DNA of 64,000 bases, taken from positions 23,951-87,950 of the forward strand of contig NZ_LGDG01000222.1 in NCBI RefSeq assembly GCF_001279775.1, in the 5' to 3' direction. This DNA comes from Streptomyces sp. MMG1533 (GTDB lineage Bacteria > Actinomycetota > Actinomycetes > Streptomycetales > Streptomycetaceae). A model generated the notes under the pieces. It saw nothing but the letters and a program-made list of their open reading frames with translations. It did no database searches and was not told the DNA's origin. This document shows, piece after piece, positions 38,557-48,107 of this stretch. Made by a program: the position numbers and the translations under genes. Numbering within the stretch: the stretch's first letter is position 1; each line of letters opens with the position of its first letter.

Positions 38557-40284
38557 TCACCTCGCCGGTGCGGTGACCGCCCAGTCACCCGCGGGCAGGG
38601 TCTCGGTGCCGTCGGCCTTCACGCCGGTCACCCAGTAGTACGAGGTGGTCCCGCGCTCGGCACCGGTGTCGAAGTACTCGACGGAACCGGCACCGAGATC
38701 GGCGATCTTCTCGTACGCCCCGGTGGCCGGGTTCCAGCGGTGGACGCGGTAGCCGCCGACGGCCTCGGGGGAGTCCTCGCCGAGCCCGTACCAGGTCAGA
38801 CGGTTCCCCTCGTCGCCCTCGGCCCCGGTCGCCTCCAGGGTCAGCGGCGAGCCCTCCGGCGTCGCCACACTCGGCGTGGTGTCGAGCTCGGTGGCGGTCA
38901 CGACCTGGGCCTCGCCGGTCCACTTGAAGGTCGAGTTCCCGGCATCGTCGATGGCGTCGACGATGAAGCAGGTCTCCTCGCCGTCCGGGAGGAGGGTGTA
39001 GTCGTACGAGGTGGTGTCGGCCGACACGTAGTAGCCCGCGTGGAGCGAGCAGACCTGCTCCTCCTCGTCGCCGAGGAGATCACCCCGCCGGACCACGTAA
39101 CTCTCCAGGTCGGCGGTCGGGTTCGCGTCCCAGCTCAGGGCGAAGCCGTACTCGGTCGGGGTGACGCTCAGCCCGGTGACGGCGGACGGCGCGGTGAGGT
39201 CCACGCGGCTGTCGCTGACGGCGGCGGACCGCGCGGACTCGTTGCCGGCCGCGTCGAGGGCGGTCACCCGGTAGTAGTAGGTGGTGCCCTCGACGGCCGA
39301 GGCGTCGAGGTAGGACACCTCACTCGTCGTGCTCCCGATCCGGGTGTACGTCCCCGCCGCGCTCGACGCCCGGTACACCCGGTACGACGCCGCCTCCGAG
39401 ACCGGGCCCCAGCCGACCCGCAGCCCCTGCGACTCGGAGGCGGTGGTCAGTCCGGTGGGCACGGCGGGCGCGGTCCGGTCGACGGTGGTCACGACCTGGT
39501 CGGCGGTGCCGGTCGACTCGTTGCCCGCCTTGTCGTAGGCGCGGACCTCGTAGTAGTAGGTCGCTCCGGTGACCGGAAGGGTGGCGTCGGTGTACGTCGT
39601 CGAGGCGGTCGTCGTGAGCGGCGCGCTGCCGTAGGAGGCCCCCTTCAGCCGCCGGTAGACCCGGTACCCGGCGAGGTCCATCTCCTTGTTCTTCGCCCAG
39701 GTGACCTTGGCCATGCCGGTGGCCTGGTCGTACGTGACCGAAGTGCCCGTCGGAGTCAGGGGCTTGACCGTGTCGACGGTCACCGAAGTGCGGGGGGTGT
39801 ACCCGAACTTGACGTTCGCGGTGCCCGTCCAGTTGACGAAGTCGACGCGCAGGGTGTGCTTGCCGGAGGGGATCGTGACGTTGACGGTCTTCGTGACCGT
39901 GGTCGACACGTTCTTCCAGAGGTCGACCTTGCGGACGTTGTCGAGATAGACGCGGATGCCGTCCTGCGCCTGGGCGGCGAACGAGAACGGACCGCCCGAG
40001 CCGAAGTCCCTCGTCACGGTCCAGCGGACGCCGAAGTTGTTCGACGGAAGACCGGAGGCCGGGACACCGGTGCCCCAGTTCTGGTCGATCGCGCTGTCGC
40101 AGTCGGTCTTCTTCGGCGTACCGGAGAAGGTGGTGTTCGCGAAGAACTGTCGCTTGAAGACCGGGGACGTGCAGGTCGTCGCGGCGGACGCCGGGGCCGC
40201 CAGGGCCGTGAGCAGGCCGCCGGCCGTCGCGAGGACGACCGCCGGTGCCGTGGCACGGGCGATGCGGTGCGTGCGGTGGGTCAT
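38557..40284 (-). CDS. Secreted PA14/fibronectin type III protein, downstream copy
   Basis: A 575-residue protein, ATG 40284, two bases after the stop of its twin. The signal peptide ends near PASAATTC. A PA14-like domain (residues about 35-150: KRQFFANTTFSGTPKK, DFGSGGPFSF, DGIRVYLDNVRKVDLW, GKHTLRVDFVNWTGTANVKF) is followed by four to five Fn3 repeats, e.g. YYYEVRAYDKAGN. No catalytic domain is seen. It probably binds carbohydrate or cell wall outside the cell. Confidence 0.85.
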   Translation of the reverse strand: MTHRTHRIARATAPAVVLATAGGLLTALAAPASAATTCTSPVFKRQFFANTTFSGTPKKTDCDSAIDQNWGTGVPASGLPSNNFGVRWTVTRDFGSGGPFSFAAQAQDGIRVYLDNVRKVDLWKNVSTTVTKTVNVTIPSGKHTLRVDFVNWTGTANVKFGYTPRTSVTVDTVKPLTPTGTSVTYDQATGMAKVTWAKNKEMDLAGYRVYRRLKGASYGSAPLTTTASTTYTDATLPVTGATYYYEVRAYDKAGNESTGTADQVVTTVDRTAPAVPTGLTTASESQGLRVGWGPVSEAASYRVYRASSAAGTYTRIGSTTSEVSYLDASAVEGTTYYYRVTALDAAGNESARSAAVSDSRVDLTAPSAVTGLSVTPTEYGFALSWDANPTADLESYVVRRGDLLGDEEEQVCSLHAGYYVSADTTSYDYTLLPDGEETCFIVDAIDDAGNSTFKWTGEAQVVTATELDTTPSVATPEGSPLTLEATGAEGDEGNRLTWYGLGEDSPEAVGGYRVHRWNPATGAYEKIADLGAGSVEYFDTGAERGTTSYYWVTGVKADGTETLPAGDWAVTAPAR

Positions 40285-40286
40285 GG

Positions 40287-42314
40287 TCAGGCTCCGCTCG
40301 GCGGGACCACGACGGCGGCGAGGCCGGAGAAGGCCTCCGAGCCGTCGGCGGCGACGGCCGAGATGACGTAGTGGCTGGTCGTGGCCGATGGGGTGGTGAG
40401 GTCGGTGTAGCCGCGGGCGTCTGCGGCCAGGGGTACGTCGGTGAGGCGGACGTACTGGCCGGCCGCGCGGTCCCAGCGGTAGACGTGGAAGCCGGCGGTG
40501 GTGCAGTCGGTGGCGGTGCAGGTCCACGAGAGCTTCGCGTGGGCCGACTCGTCCGCGGCGGCGGTCAGGGACCAGTTCGCGGTCGGCGCGGGCCAGTGCG
40601 ACGGGGTGAGGTCGAACTCGTTGACGCTGACGTTGGCGACGTCGACGAGCGGGGAACCGCTGGTCGTGTAACGGGAGTTGTTGTACGTGTCCACCGCGTC
40701 CACGAAGTAGACCCAGTACTCGTCGTTCGGCACGTTGAGGTCGGTGAACGTGGTCGTCCCGGGCGGGAGGGTGGCCATCCACTCGTGGTTGCCGCCGTCG
40801 GCGGGGGCCCGGTGCACGATGTACCGGGCGAGGTCCGGGGCGGGGCTCTCGTCCCACTCCAGGACCGTGCCGTACTCCGTGTTGGTGTGGGTGAGGCCGG
40901 TGACGGCCGGCGGCGGGGTGGTGTCGCGCAGGCCCGCCTGGACCGTGGCCGAGGGGGCCGACTCGCGGCCCGCGCTGTCGACGCTGGTGACGTAGTACCC
41001 GTAAGCCGTTCTCGCCGCGGCGGAGTAGTCCGTGCAGCCGTACTCCGGGTAGTAGTCGGACTCGTTGCCCACCCGGTACGTCTCGCAGGTGACCAGGGCC
41101 GGGACGGCGTCCGCGTCGGACAACTCCCAGCGGTAGGCCCGGTACTGCGTGGGCGCCGCCTTCGACGTCTTCCAGCGCAGGGTGATCCCGGTCTCCTCCG
41201 CGTTCGTGCCCGGGGAATCCATGGTGGGCACGGCAAGCGGCCGGGCGAGGGGGACGACCTGCGAGGTGGCGGTGTTGCCGGCGGCGTCCTTGGCGACGAC
41301 CTTGTAGTACGAGGTCTCCCCGTAGGGCGCGGTCTCGTCGGTGCGGCTCGACCCGTAGGAGACGCCGAGCTTCTCGTACGTCCCGTCGGCGGACGCGGCC
41401 CGGTAGACGTCGTACGTCACGCCGTAGGTGTCGTCCTGCCAGTCCAGCTCGACTCCGAGCACCGGGTCGTCGGTCGCGGACAGGACCGGCGTCAGCGGGG
41501 CCGTCCTGTCGACGGTGGTGACGAGCTTGTCGGCGCTGCCCGCCGATTCGTTACCGGCCTTGTCGACGGCGCGGACCTCGTAGTAGTACGCGGCACCGGT
41601 CGGCGCGAGCGTCTCGGTGAACGAGGTGCCGGTGACCAGGTCGCCGCCGCTGACCTTGCGGTAGTCCTCGGTGCCCTTCAGCCGCCGGTAGACCCGGTAC
41701 CCGGCGAGGTCCATCTCCTTGTTCTTCGCCCAGGTGACCTTGGCCTTGCCGGTGGCCTGGTCGTACGTGACCGAAGCACCCGTCGGGGCGAGCGGCTTGA
41801 CCTTGTCGACGGTCGCCGAGGTGCGGGGCGTGTAGGCGAAGGAGACGTTCGCGGTCCCGGTCCAGTTGACGAAGTCGACGCGCAGGGTGTGCTTGCCGGA
41901 GGGGATGGTGACGTTGACGGTCTTCTTCACCGTCGACGACACGTTCTTCCAGAGGTCGACCTTGCGGACGTCGTCCAGGTAGACGCGGATGCCGTCCTGC
42001 GCGGAGACCGGCAGGGCGAAGGGCCCGCCGGAGCCGAAGTCGCGCGTCACGGTCCAGCGGACGCCGAAGTTGTTGCTCGGCAGTCCGGAGGCCGGGGCGC
42101 CGGTGCCCCAGTTCTGGTCGATCTTCGCATCGCAGTCGGTCTTCTTCGGCGTACCGGAGAACGTGGTGTTCGCGAAGAACTGTCGCTTGAAGACCGGGGA
42201 CGTGCAGGTCGTCGCGGCGGACGCGGGGGCGGTGACTGCGGTGAGCAGGCCGCCCGCGGTGGCGAGCACGACGGCGGTCGCGGCCACCGTGGTCGTGCGT
42301 CTGGCTGGGTTCAT
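40287..42314 (-). CDS. Secreted PA14/fibronectin type III protein, upstream copy
   Basis: A 675-residue protein, ATG 42314. The signal peptide (residues 1-33) and PA14 domain are nearly identical to the downstream twin, as is the first Fn3 linker (AKVTWAKNKEMDLAGYRVYR). The later Fn3 repeats differ and are about 100 residues longer in total, with extra Cys pairs (LVTCETYRVGN, YPEYGCTDYS, LSWTCTATDCTTAG). It forms an operon with the twin, evidently by tandem duplication and divergence. Confidence 0.85.
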   Translation of the reverse strand: MNPARRTTTVAATAVVLATAGGLLTAVTAPASAATTCTSPVFKRQFFANTTFSGTPKKTDCDAKIDQNWGTGAPASGLPSNNFGVRWTVTRDFGSGGPFALPVSAQDGIRVYLDDVRKVDLWKNVSSTVKKTVNVTIPSGKHTLRVDFVNWTGTANVSFAYTPRTSATVDKVKPLAPTGASVTYDQATGKAKVTWAKNKEMDLAGYRVYRRLKGTEDYRKVSGGDLVTGTSFTETLAPTGAAYYYEVRAVDKAGNESAGSADKLVTTVDRTAPLTPVLSATDDPVLGVELDWQDDTYGVTYDVYRAASADGTYEKLGVSYGSSRTDETAPYGETSYYKVVAKDAAGNTATSQVVPLARPLAVPTMDSPGTNAEETGITLRWKTSKAAPTQYRAYRWELSDADAVPALVTCETYRVGNESDYYPEYGCTDYSAAARTAYGYYVTSVDSAGRESAPSATVQAGLRDTTPPPAVTGLTHTNTEYGTVLEWDESPAPDLARYIVHRAPADGGNHEWMATLPPGTTTFTDLNVPNDEYWVYFVDAVDTYNNSRYTTSGSPLVDVANVSVNEFDLTPSHWPAPTANWSLTAAADESAHAKLSWTCTATDCTTAGFHVYRWDRAAGQYVRLTDVPLAADARGYTDLTTPSATTSHYVISAVAADGSEAFSGLAAVVVPPSGA

Positions 42315-42611
42315 TCGGTCCTCTGGTCGTGATCGGAGCTGCGGAGGCAGCCGCAGTGATCACGACTCGTGAGGAATCGAGTTGGTTGTACGGATCTTTG
42401 CCCTCCCGAGGGGGTCCATTGAATGGAGGGTCCGTAAAGAGTGTTTGGAGAGGTTTCCGCCATGTCTTCACATGCAAAGCGGAGCGTGGCGTTGCGCACT
42501 CGTTAAGTGGTTCCGCTTGACGCTGGGGGAGGCTGACGCGTTGGCTTTTCAGTCACACGGGCAGCAAGTTGCGCCCGCGTCCGAAAGGCAACACCAGAAG
42601 TGAGCTCCCCC

Positions 42612-43718
42612 ATGCGTCGTATCGCCGTATCCGTGGCCGCGTCCACGATGACCCTCTCGCTGGCCGCCTGCGGCGCGCTCGGGGTGAGCGGGAGCGGCAG
42701 CGAGGCGAGCCCGACCAAGGGGAACGACATCACGGTCGGCGTGCTGCTGCCGGAGAAGACGAACACGCGGTACGAGGAGTTCGACTACCCCATCATCAAG
42801 GCGAAGGTCGCCTCCCTCACCGAGAGCAAGGGCAAGACCGTGTACGCCAACGGCGAGGCGGACGCGGACAAGCAGGCCAGCCAGATGCAGCAGATGATCG
42901 ACGACCAGGTCGACGTCATCCTGCTGGACGCCGTCGACTCGCACGCCATCGCCGACACGGTGCAGAAGGCGAAGGACGCGGGCATCCCGGTCATCGCCTA
43001 CGACCGTCTGGCCGAGGGCCCGATCGACGCGTACGTCTCCTTCGACAACGAGCTGGTCGGCGAGGTCCAGGGCCGCTCGATCATCGACGCGCTGGGCGAG
43101 AATGCCGACACCTCCGACAAGATCGTCATGATGAACGGCTCGCCCACCGACCCGAACGCCGCGCAGTTCAAGGCGGGCGCGCTCTCCGAGCTGGAGGGCA
43201 AGGTGACGATCGCCGAGTCGTTCGACACCAAGGGCTGGAGCCCGGAGGCCGCCCAGGCCAACATGACCGAGGCGCTCGACAAGATCGGCAAGAGCAACGT
43301 CGCCGCCGTCTACTCCGCCAACGACGCGATGGCCGGCGGCATCATCAAGGCCCTGGAGTCGGCGGGCGTGACCGAGCTGCCGCCGATCACCGGCCAGGAC
43401 GCGGAACTCTCCGCCGTGCAGCGCATCGTCTCGGGCGAGCAGTACATGAGCGTCTACAAGCCGTACCCGCAGGAGGCCGAGGCCGCCGCGGAGATGGCCG
43501 TGGCAAAGATCCAGGGCAAGGACATCAAGTTCGACGCCCTCGCCTCCGACCACGTGGACAGCCCCACCGACAAGGACGTCTCCGCCCAGCTGGTGCCGGT
43601 GGTGGCCCTGACGAAGGACAACATCAAGTCCACCGTCGTGGCGGACGGCATCTACAAGGTGTCCGACATCTGCACCGGCGACTTCAAGTCGGACTGCGCG
43701 GCGATCGGCCTGAAGTAG
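42612..43718 (+). CDS. Sugar ABC transporter substrate-binding lipoprotein
   Basis: A 368-residue protein; ATG 42612 is chosen over GTG 42600. The lipobox LSLAACG gives a Cys lipid-anchor at about residue 20. The mature part is a periplasmic-binding type 1 sugar-binding fold (VGVLLPEKTNTRYEEFDYP, VIAYDRLAEGPIDAYVSFDN, KIVMMNGSPTDPNA, VYSANDAMAGGIIKAL), closest in feel to XylF-type xylose binders. No permease or ATPase lies in the window, so it would use a remote transporter or act as sensor. Confidence 0.85.
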   Translation: MRRIAVSVAASTMTLSLAACGALGVSGSGSEASPTKGNDITVGVLLPEKTNTRYEEFDYPIIKAKVASLTESKGKTVYANGEADADKQASQMQQMIDDQVDVILLDAVDSHAIADTVQKAKDAGIPVIAYDRLAEGPIDAYVSFDNELVGEVQGRSIIDALGENADTSDKIVMMNGSPTDPNAAQFKAGALSELEGKVTIAESFDTKGWSPEAAQANMTEALDKIGKSNVAAVYSANDAMAGGIIKALESAGVTELPPITGQDAELSAVQRIVSGEQYMSVYKPYPQEAEAAAEMAVAKIQGKDIKFDALASDHVDSPTDKDVSAQLVPVVALTKDNIKSTVVADGIYKVSDICTGDFKSDCAAIGLK

Positions 43719-43760
43719 CCCCACCCCCCCCCCCGCAACGCCGCCCCCGTGCCCGGCCTG

Positions 43761-43943
43761 TCAGTCGGTGTCCGTGACGTACCGGATCAGGGCGGCGAGG
43801 CCGGCGGGGGCGGTGGTCAGGATGACGTGGGGGGTGTCGCTCTCGCGGAGGCGGATGGTTCCGTCGGGGGCGGTGGCCAGGTAGAGGCACTCGCCCTGCG
43901 GGCCGCCGCTGAACGTCGACTTCTGCCAGGTGAGTTCGGGCAT
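43761..43943 (-). CDS. DUF397 small protein
   Basis: A 60-residue protein beginning MPELTWQKSTFSGGPQGECL; the WxKSxxSGxxGxCVE pattern is the DUF397 family. Members sit beside Scr1-type HTH regulators and are thought to act as their partners. It follows the HTH gene with 10 bp between stop and start, so the pair is an operon. A C-run at about 43726-43737 lies beyond its 3' end. Confidence 0.9.
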   Translation of the reverse strand: MPELTWQKSTFSGGPQGECLYLATAPDGTIRLRESDTPHVILTTAPAGLAALIRYVTDTD

Positions 43944-43953
43944 CCGGGCCTCC

Positions 43954-44835
43954 TCAAAGGGTGTACAGCACGTGCTGGATGAGGGCCAGCGAGTCCTTCA
44001 CTGAGTGTGCTTCCGGGGCCAACGATACGTCGATGGGGGCGAGGGCGTGCTCGGTCAGGCGCTCGAACAGGGCGTTGTACTGGGTCAGGCCGTCGCGATC
44101 GCTCAAGTACCGGAATCCGGAGGGGTATTCGAGGACGACAGTGCCGAGTTCGGGAACCTCAGGGATGGCATGGACGAAGTTTCCGGTAAGGGCTGCGTGC
44201 GGCTGAGAGGTGAACGGGTAGATCTGGACGGTCACGTTGGGCAGTCGGGCCAGTTCGGCGAGGCGGAGTAGCTGATCGCGCAGCACCTCGGCGCCGCCGA
44301 ACCGCATGTGCAACGCGGACTCGTGGATGACGGCGTGCACGGAGGGCGGATTCTCGCGGGTAAGGACGTGCTGCCGTTCCATACGGAACTTCAGGGTGTC
44401 CTCGATGTTCTCGAATCCCAGGTCAGGGCTGGTGAAGAGGGCTCGGGCGTAGTCGGCCGTCTGGAACAGGCCCGGGATGAGCAGCGTTTGGTGCAGCCGA
44501 AGCGTGACGGCGCCTGCCTCCAGTTCCGCCAGGTTCAGCGGCCCCTGCTCCATGGGCTTCTTGTAGGCGGTCCACCAGCCCTTGCCGGTCGCCTCGGACA
44601 TGGCGACGAGGGCCGAGACGTAGGTCTTATCTTTGCATCCGTAGAGATCGCACAGTTCGCGGAGCCGCTCCGTCAGGATCGTGGTCTTCGCCGTCTCGAT
44701 CTGGCTCAGTTGGGCCCGCCCCATGCCGATCCGCTCGGCGACCTCTCCCGCACTGAATCCCGCTTGTTCGCGCAGTTGTTTGAGTTCGTAGCCGAGTCGC
44801 CGCTGGCGTTCGGTGATGGTGGTGCGCAGTCCCAC
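43954..44835 (-). CDS. Scr1-type helix-turn-helix regulator (XRE HTH plus DUF5753)
   Basis: A 293-residue protein. GTG 44835 is chosen because AAGGAG ends six bases upstream; TTG 44862 is an alternative. The HTH is LKQLREQAGFSAGEVAERIG followed by MGRAQLSQIETAK. The C-terminal DUF5753 domain has LLIPGLFQTADYARAL, VHAVIHESALHMRFGG and NVTVQIYPF. Such WhiJ-type regulators pair with DUF397 proteins and control development or antibiotic genes in Streptomyces. The divergent ATPase at 45057 completes the typical module. Confidence 0.92.
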   Translation of the reverse strand: MGLRTTITERQRRLGYELKQLREQAGFSAGEVAERIGMGRAQLSQIETAKTTILTERLRELCDLYGCKDKTYVSALVAMSEATGKGWWTAYKKPMEQGPLNLAELEAGAVTLRLHQTLLIPGLFQTADYARALFTSPDLGFENIEDTLKFRMERQHVLTRENPPSVHAVIHESALHMRFGGAEVLRDQLLRLAELARLPNVTVQIYPFTSQPHAALTGNFVHAIPEVPELGTVVLEYPSGFRYLSDRDGLTQYNALFERLTEHALAPIDVSLAPEAHSVKDSLALIQHVLYTL

Positions 44836-45056
44836 GGGTAACTCCTTGTTCCAGTCGCCCAAAGTCTCCCTGGATCAGGGGAGTTCGTCCATCGATCCGG
44901 CGAACAGCTTGAAAAATGTAAACCTTGACCTCTACCGTGAGTGCAGGATCAGTCACGTAGCGAGACCATCCAGCTCTCCCCTGCCCATAAGCCGAAAGAG
45001 CACCCGTACCGGGCACCGCCATCGCCGGGCAGCACCCCTCGTACCCAGGAGCCCCC

Positions 45057-45518
45057 ATGGATCCGGCCCGCCACCCCGTCGCCCATCGCCCCACCCAACT
45101 CGCCTACGAATACAGCCTGTTCGCCCCCGCCGACGCCACCGCACCCCGTGTCTGCCGTGACTTCGTACGTGCCGTCCTCTTCACCCACGACCGTGAACCC
45201 CTCGTCATGCCCGCCGCCCTGTGCACGTCCGAACTCGTCACCAACGTCCACCTGCACACCAAGGGCACCGCCATGCTCCGCGTCCGCCTGACCCCGGCCC
45301 GCTTCCATGTGAGCGTCTTCGACGAGAGCCCCGACCCACCCGTCGTCACGCACCCCGCCGCCGGGGCGGTCGCCTGCTGGGGGAGAGGGCTCGCGCTCGT
45401 CGCGGAGATGGCGGACACGTGGGGTGTCGCCGCCGAGAGGGCGGGGCGGTTCGCCAAGGGGGTGTGGTTCGAGTTGGGCGGGAATGGTGGATCGTTCCGT
45501 CCTCGCTCGAACGGGTGA
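45057..45518 (+). CDS. RsbW/AbaA-like ATP-binding (anti-sigma-type) protein
   Basis: A 153-residue protein, ATG 45057 with AGGAG upstream. It has the GHKL pattern: AALCTSELVTNVHLHTKGTA (N-box), VSVFDESPDPP (G1), then GRGLALVAEMADTWGV (G2). The conserved Asn of the N-box is present. Proteins of this kind sit beside Scr1-HTH/DUF397 genes in Streptomyces and may bind a sigma factor or the HTH protein. Confidence 0.85.
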   Translation: MDPARHPVAHRPTQLAYEYSLFAPADATAPRVCRDFVRAVLFTHDREPLVMPAALCTSELVTNVHLHTKGTAMLRVRLTPARFHVSVFDESPDPPVVTHPAAGAVACWGRGLALVAEMADTWGVAAERAGRFAKGVWFELGGNGGSFRPRSNG

Positions 45519-45621
45519 ACTGGGGTCATTGCCCCTGGTCAGCCGAACAGTCGTACCTACCGTGATCGCGTTGCTTGTGCCCCAAGCACACCCAGCCCAC
45601 ACTTGAGGAGGTGATGCTGCC

Positions 45622-46281
45622 ATGACCGCTCTTGCGCACGAGAGGCCCGAGACCATGACCGAGATCAGGACCGAGCCTCAGCCCTTGTCCGAGAACGGGC
45701 CCAGCCTCGACGAGGTTCTGTGGCAGGTATGGAAGGCGATCGAACTCCCCGAGGGCTACCGCGCTGAGATCATCGAGGGAGCCATCGAGGTGTCGCCCAC
45801 CGGACGCTACTCACACAGCCAGATCGTCTTTCTGCTCAAGGAGCAGCTGGGGGACTTTCTGAGAGGTGGGGACTTCGCCGCCAGGAACGATACGAACATC
45901 ATCCATGAAGCGCGCGCATGGGTGCCCGACATGCTCGTCGTCGCCCGGGACACCGAGCGCTATGTGACGGACGACGGGATCGGTCTGACGGCCGCTGCCG
46001 TCCGAGTCGTCTTCGAAGTCGTCTCTCCGGGCACGCGGAGTCAGGACCGCGATCGCGTGAAGAAGCGCCGCGAATACGCCCGCGCCGGCATCCCCGTCTA
46101 CGTCACCATCGACGACTACGACGGCCAGGGCGCCGTCACCCTCTTCACCGGACCGCGCCCCGATGAGGCCGACTGGGAGGACATCCACCGTGTCCCCTAC
46201 GGCACCGACGTCACCATCCCCGAAGGCCCCGCCAAGGGCTTCGTGATCGGGGAGACGATCACGGGCCCGAAGCGGGGCTGA
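45622..46281 (+). CDS. Uma2-family (DUF820) restriction-endonuclease-like protein
   Basis: A 219-residue protein; ATG 45622 follows GAGGAGGTG. The central PD-(D/E)XK-like core is WVPDMLVVARD, then VVFEVVSPGTRSQDR, KKRREYARAGIPVYVTIDDY. Streptomyces carry many Uma2 proteins; their role is not established. A second, diverged member lies at 58347. It is monocistronic between the ATPase gene and the convergent transglutaminase operon. Confidence 0.85.
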   Translation: MTALAHERPETMTEIRTEPQPLSENGPSLDEVLWQVWKAIELPEGYRAEIIEGAIEVSPTGRYSHSQIVFLLKEQLGDFLRGGDFAARNDTNIIHEARAWVPDMLVVARDTERYVTDDGIGLTAAAVRVVFEVVSPGTRSQDRDRVKKRREYARAGIPVYVTIDDYDGQGAVTLFTGPRPDEADWEDIHRVPYGTDVTIPEGPAKGFVIGETITGPKRG

Positions 46282-46309
46282 GCGTGCCGGGCCTCAATAC
46301 CGGGGCGGG

Positions 46310-47173
46310 TCACGCCACCCGTGTGAACTCCACCGTCACTTCCGGCAGCCCGCCCGCCACCCCCCGGTACACGCCCTTGTGCGGGGTGACGTCGTCGTAG
46401 TCCCGGCCGCGTCCGACCACCACGTGGGACTCGTCGGCCCTCGTGCGGTTGGTGGGGTCGTAGCCGCACCATTCGCCCGCCCAGTACTCGACCCAGGCGT
46501 GGCTCTGGCCGGCGACGGGGCGGTGGAGTTCCGCCTCGCGTTCGGGGTGGAGGTAGCCGGAGACGTAGCGGGTGGGCAGGCCCAGGCCCCGTAGCAGGGC
46601 GAGCGTGACGTGGGCGATGTCCTGGCAGACGCCCGCGCCCTGTTCCCAGGCCTCGGCGGCGGAGGTGGTCACCCCGGTGGAGCCGGGGAGGTAGGAGACC
46701 CGGTCGGCGACCAGGGCCGAGACGGTGGCGGCCGTCTCGTGCGGGTCGAGGCCGGCCGCCGCGTCCCTCGCCTGCTCCACCAGCTCGGCGGGGAGCGTCG
46801 TACGGGGCGTCTCGCCCGCGAACTCCAGCAGGCGGGAGCGTGCGGTGTGGGCGGCGACTTCCGGCCAGGACGGCGGCTGGGGGAGAGGGTCCGGGGCCTG
46901 GGTCTCGACGAGGCTGGAGGCGGTGATGGTGAGGTCGGCGTGCGGGTCCATCAGGTCGAAGCCGGTGACCTGGGTGCCCCAGTAGTCCCAGTACGACCAG
47001 GTGGTGGCCGTCGGGCTGATGGTGACCCGGGAGTCCAGCGTGGTCTGGCCGGGCAGGGTCAGCGGGGTCATGCGGACCTCGTTGTGCGAGGAGACCGCGG
47101 CCTGGGCGTAGGAGACCCGGGTGACGTGCCGGATGCGCAGGCGGCGCATGCCCTCGGTGGTCATCGTCGTCAT
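46310..47173 (-). CDS. Transglutaminase-like family protein
   Basis: A 287-residue protein starting MTTMTTEGMRRLRIRHVTRV. The catalytic triad pattern is GVCQDIAHVTLALLRGLGLP (Cys), SHAWVEYWAGEWCGYDPTN (His, Asp). The N-terminal beta domain is typical of this bacterial transglutaminase_N class. It is the last gene of a three-gene operon with the alpha-E and ATP-grasp genes. The operon is widespread but biochemically uncharacterised; peptide-bond formation or hydrolysis on a small peptide is the usual guess. Confidence 0.9.
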   Translation of the reverse strand: MTTMTTEGMRRLRIRHVTRVSYAQAAVSSHNEVRMTPLTLPGQTTLDSRVTISPTATTWSYWDYWGTQVTGFDLMDPHADLTITASSLVETQAPDPLPQPPSWPEVAAHTARSRLLEFAGETPRTTLPAELVEQARDAAAGLDPHETAATVSALVADRVSYLPGSTGVTTSAAEAWEQGAGVCQDIAHVTLALLRGLGLPTRYVSGYLHPEREAELHRPVAGQSHAWVEYWAGEWCGYDPTNRTRADESHVVVGRGRDYDDVTPHKGVYRGVAGGLPEVTVEFTRVA

Positions 47174-47174
47174 C

Positions 47175-48107
47175 TCAGGCTCCTTCTTGGGCCCACTCCA
47201 CGGGGCCCTGGTAGGGGAAGAACCGCTCGGCCACCCCGTCGGCGGAGGCCATGCAGGCCTGCTGCAAGTCCCGTAGGAGGTGGGGCAGTTGGTCTTCCAG
47301 TGCCTGGGAGTCCAGGTACTCGAGGCGGGTGCGCATCCGGCCGATCGGTCGGCGTGCCGGGTCCTGACGGGGGCGGCCGAGCGCCGCCAGGCACTCCTCC
47401 GCGGTCGTCAGGGCATGCAGCGCCGAGCGCGGGAACTCCCGGTCCAGGAGCAGGAATTCGGCCACGCGCGGGGTGTCGCCGAAGCCGCCGTACACGCGCG
47501 CGTACGCCTCGTCGGCGCCGCTCGCGCTGAGCAGTGTCGGCCAGTCGGGTGCGTGCGCCGCGTCCAGCACGCGCACGGACAGCAGCCGTACGGTCATGTC
47601 CACCCGTTCCAGGCTCCGGCCCAGGACGACGAAACGCCAGCTGTCGTCGCGGCTCATGGTGGAGTCGGCCAGGCCGAAGAAGAGGGCCGCCCGGCGTCGT
47701 ACCAGTTCCAGGTACGCGTACGGGCCCGTGCGGCGCGCGGCCAGCCGCTGGTCGGCGAGGGCGTGCCAGGTGGAGTTGAGGCACTCCCACATCTCGGAGG
47801 ACACCGCCTCGCGGGCACTGCGGGCATTCAGCCGGGCGGCGCCCAGCGCGCCCTCGATGGAGCAGGTGGAACGGGCGTCGAAGGCCAGCTGGTCCAGGAC
47901 CTGTTGCATGTCGACGCGCTGGTCGCCAGCGTCGACGCCGAGGATCGCGTACAGCGACCGGCAGGCCACGTCCTCGTCGCGCCAGGGGTCCTCCAGCATG
48001 CGGTGCAGGTAGGCGTCGAGGATGCGGCCGGTGGCGTCGGCCCGCTCGACATACCGTCCGGTCCAGGTGAGGGACTCGGCTATCCGGGACAGGATCACGT
48101 CGTTCAC
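47175..48107 (-). CDS. Alpha-E domain protein (DUF403)
   Basis: A 310-residue helical protein starting MNDVILSRIAESLTWTGRYVERADATGRI, the signature N-terminus of the alpha-E family. It is conserved beside circularly permuted ATP-grasp enzymes. The start overlaps the ATP-grasp stop (ATGA), and the transglutaminase follows immediately. Probably a partner of the ATP-grasp ligase. Confidence 0.92.
   Translation of the reverse strand: MNDVILSRIAESLTWTGRYVERADATGRILDAYLHRMLEDPWRDEDVACRSLYAILGVDAGDQRVDMQQVLDQLAFDARSTCSIEGALGAARLNARSAREAVSSEMWECLNSTWHALADQRLAARRTGPYAYLELVRRRAALFFGLADSTMSRDDSWRFVVLGRSLERVDMTVRLLSVRVLDAAHAPDWPTLLSASGADEAYARVYGGFGDTPRVAEFLLLDREFPRSALHALTTAEECLAALGRPRQDPARRPIGRMRTRLEYLDSQALEDQLPHLLRDLQQACMASADGVAERFFPYQGPVEWAQEGA

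Noticed and set aside
40245..42332. Long plus-strand frame opposite the Fn3 genes
   Set aside because: Shadow of the real minus-strand genes; composition is Gly/Arg/Val-rich without domains.
43720..43745. C-run after the sugar-binding gene as a terminator
   Set aside because: No stem is seen; probably a homopolymer tract only.
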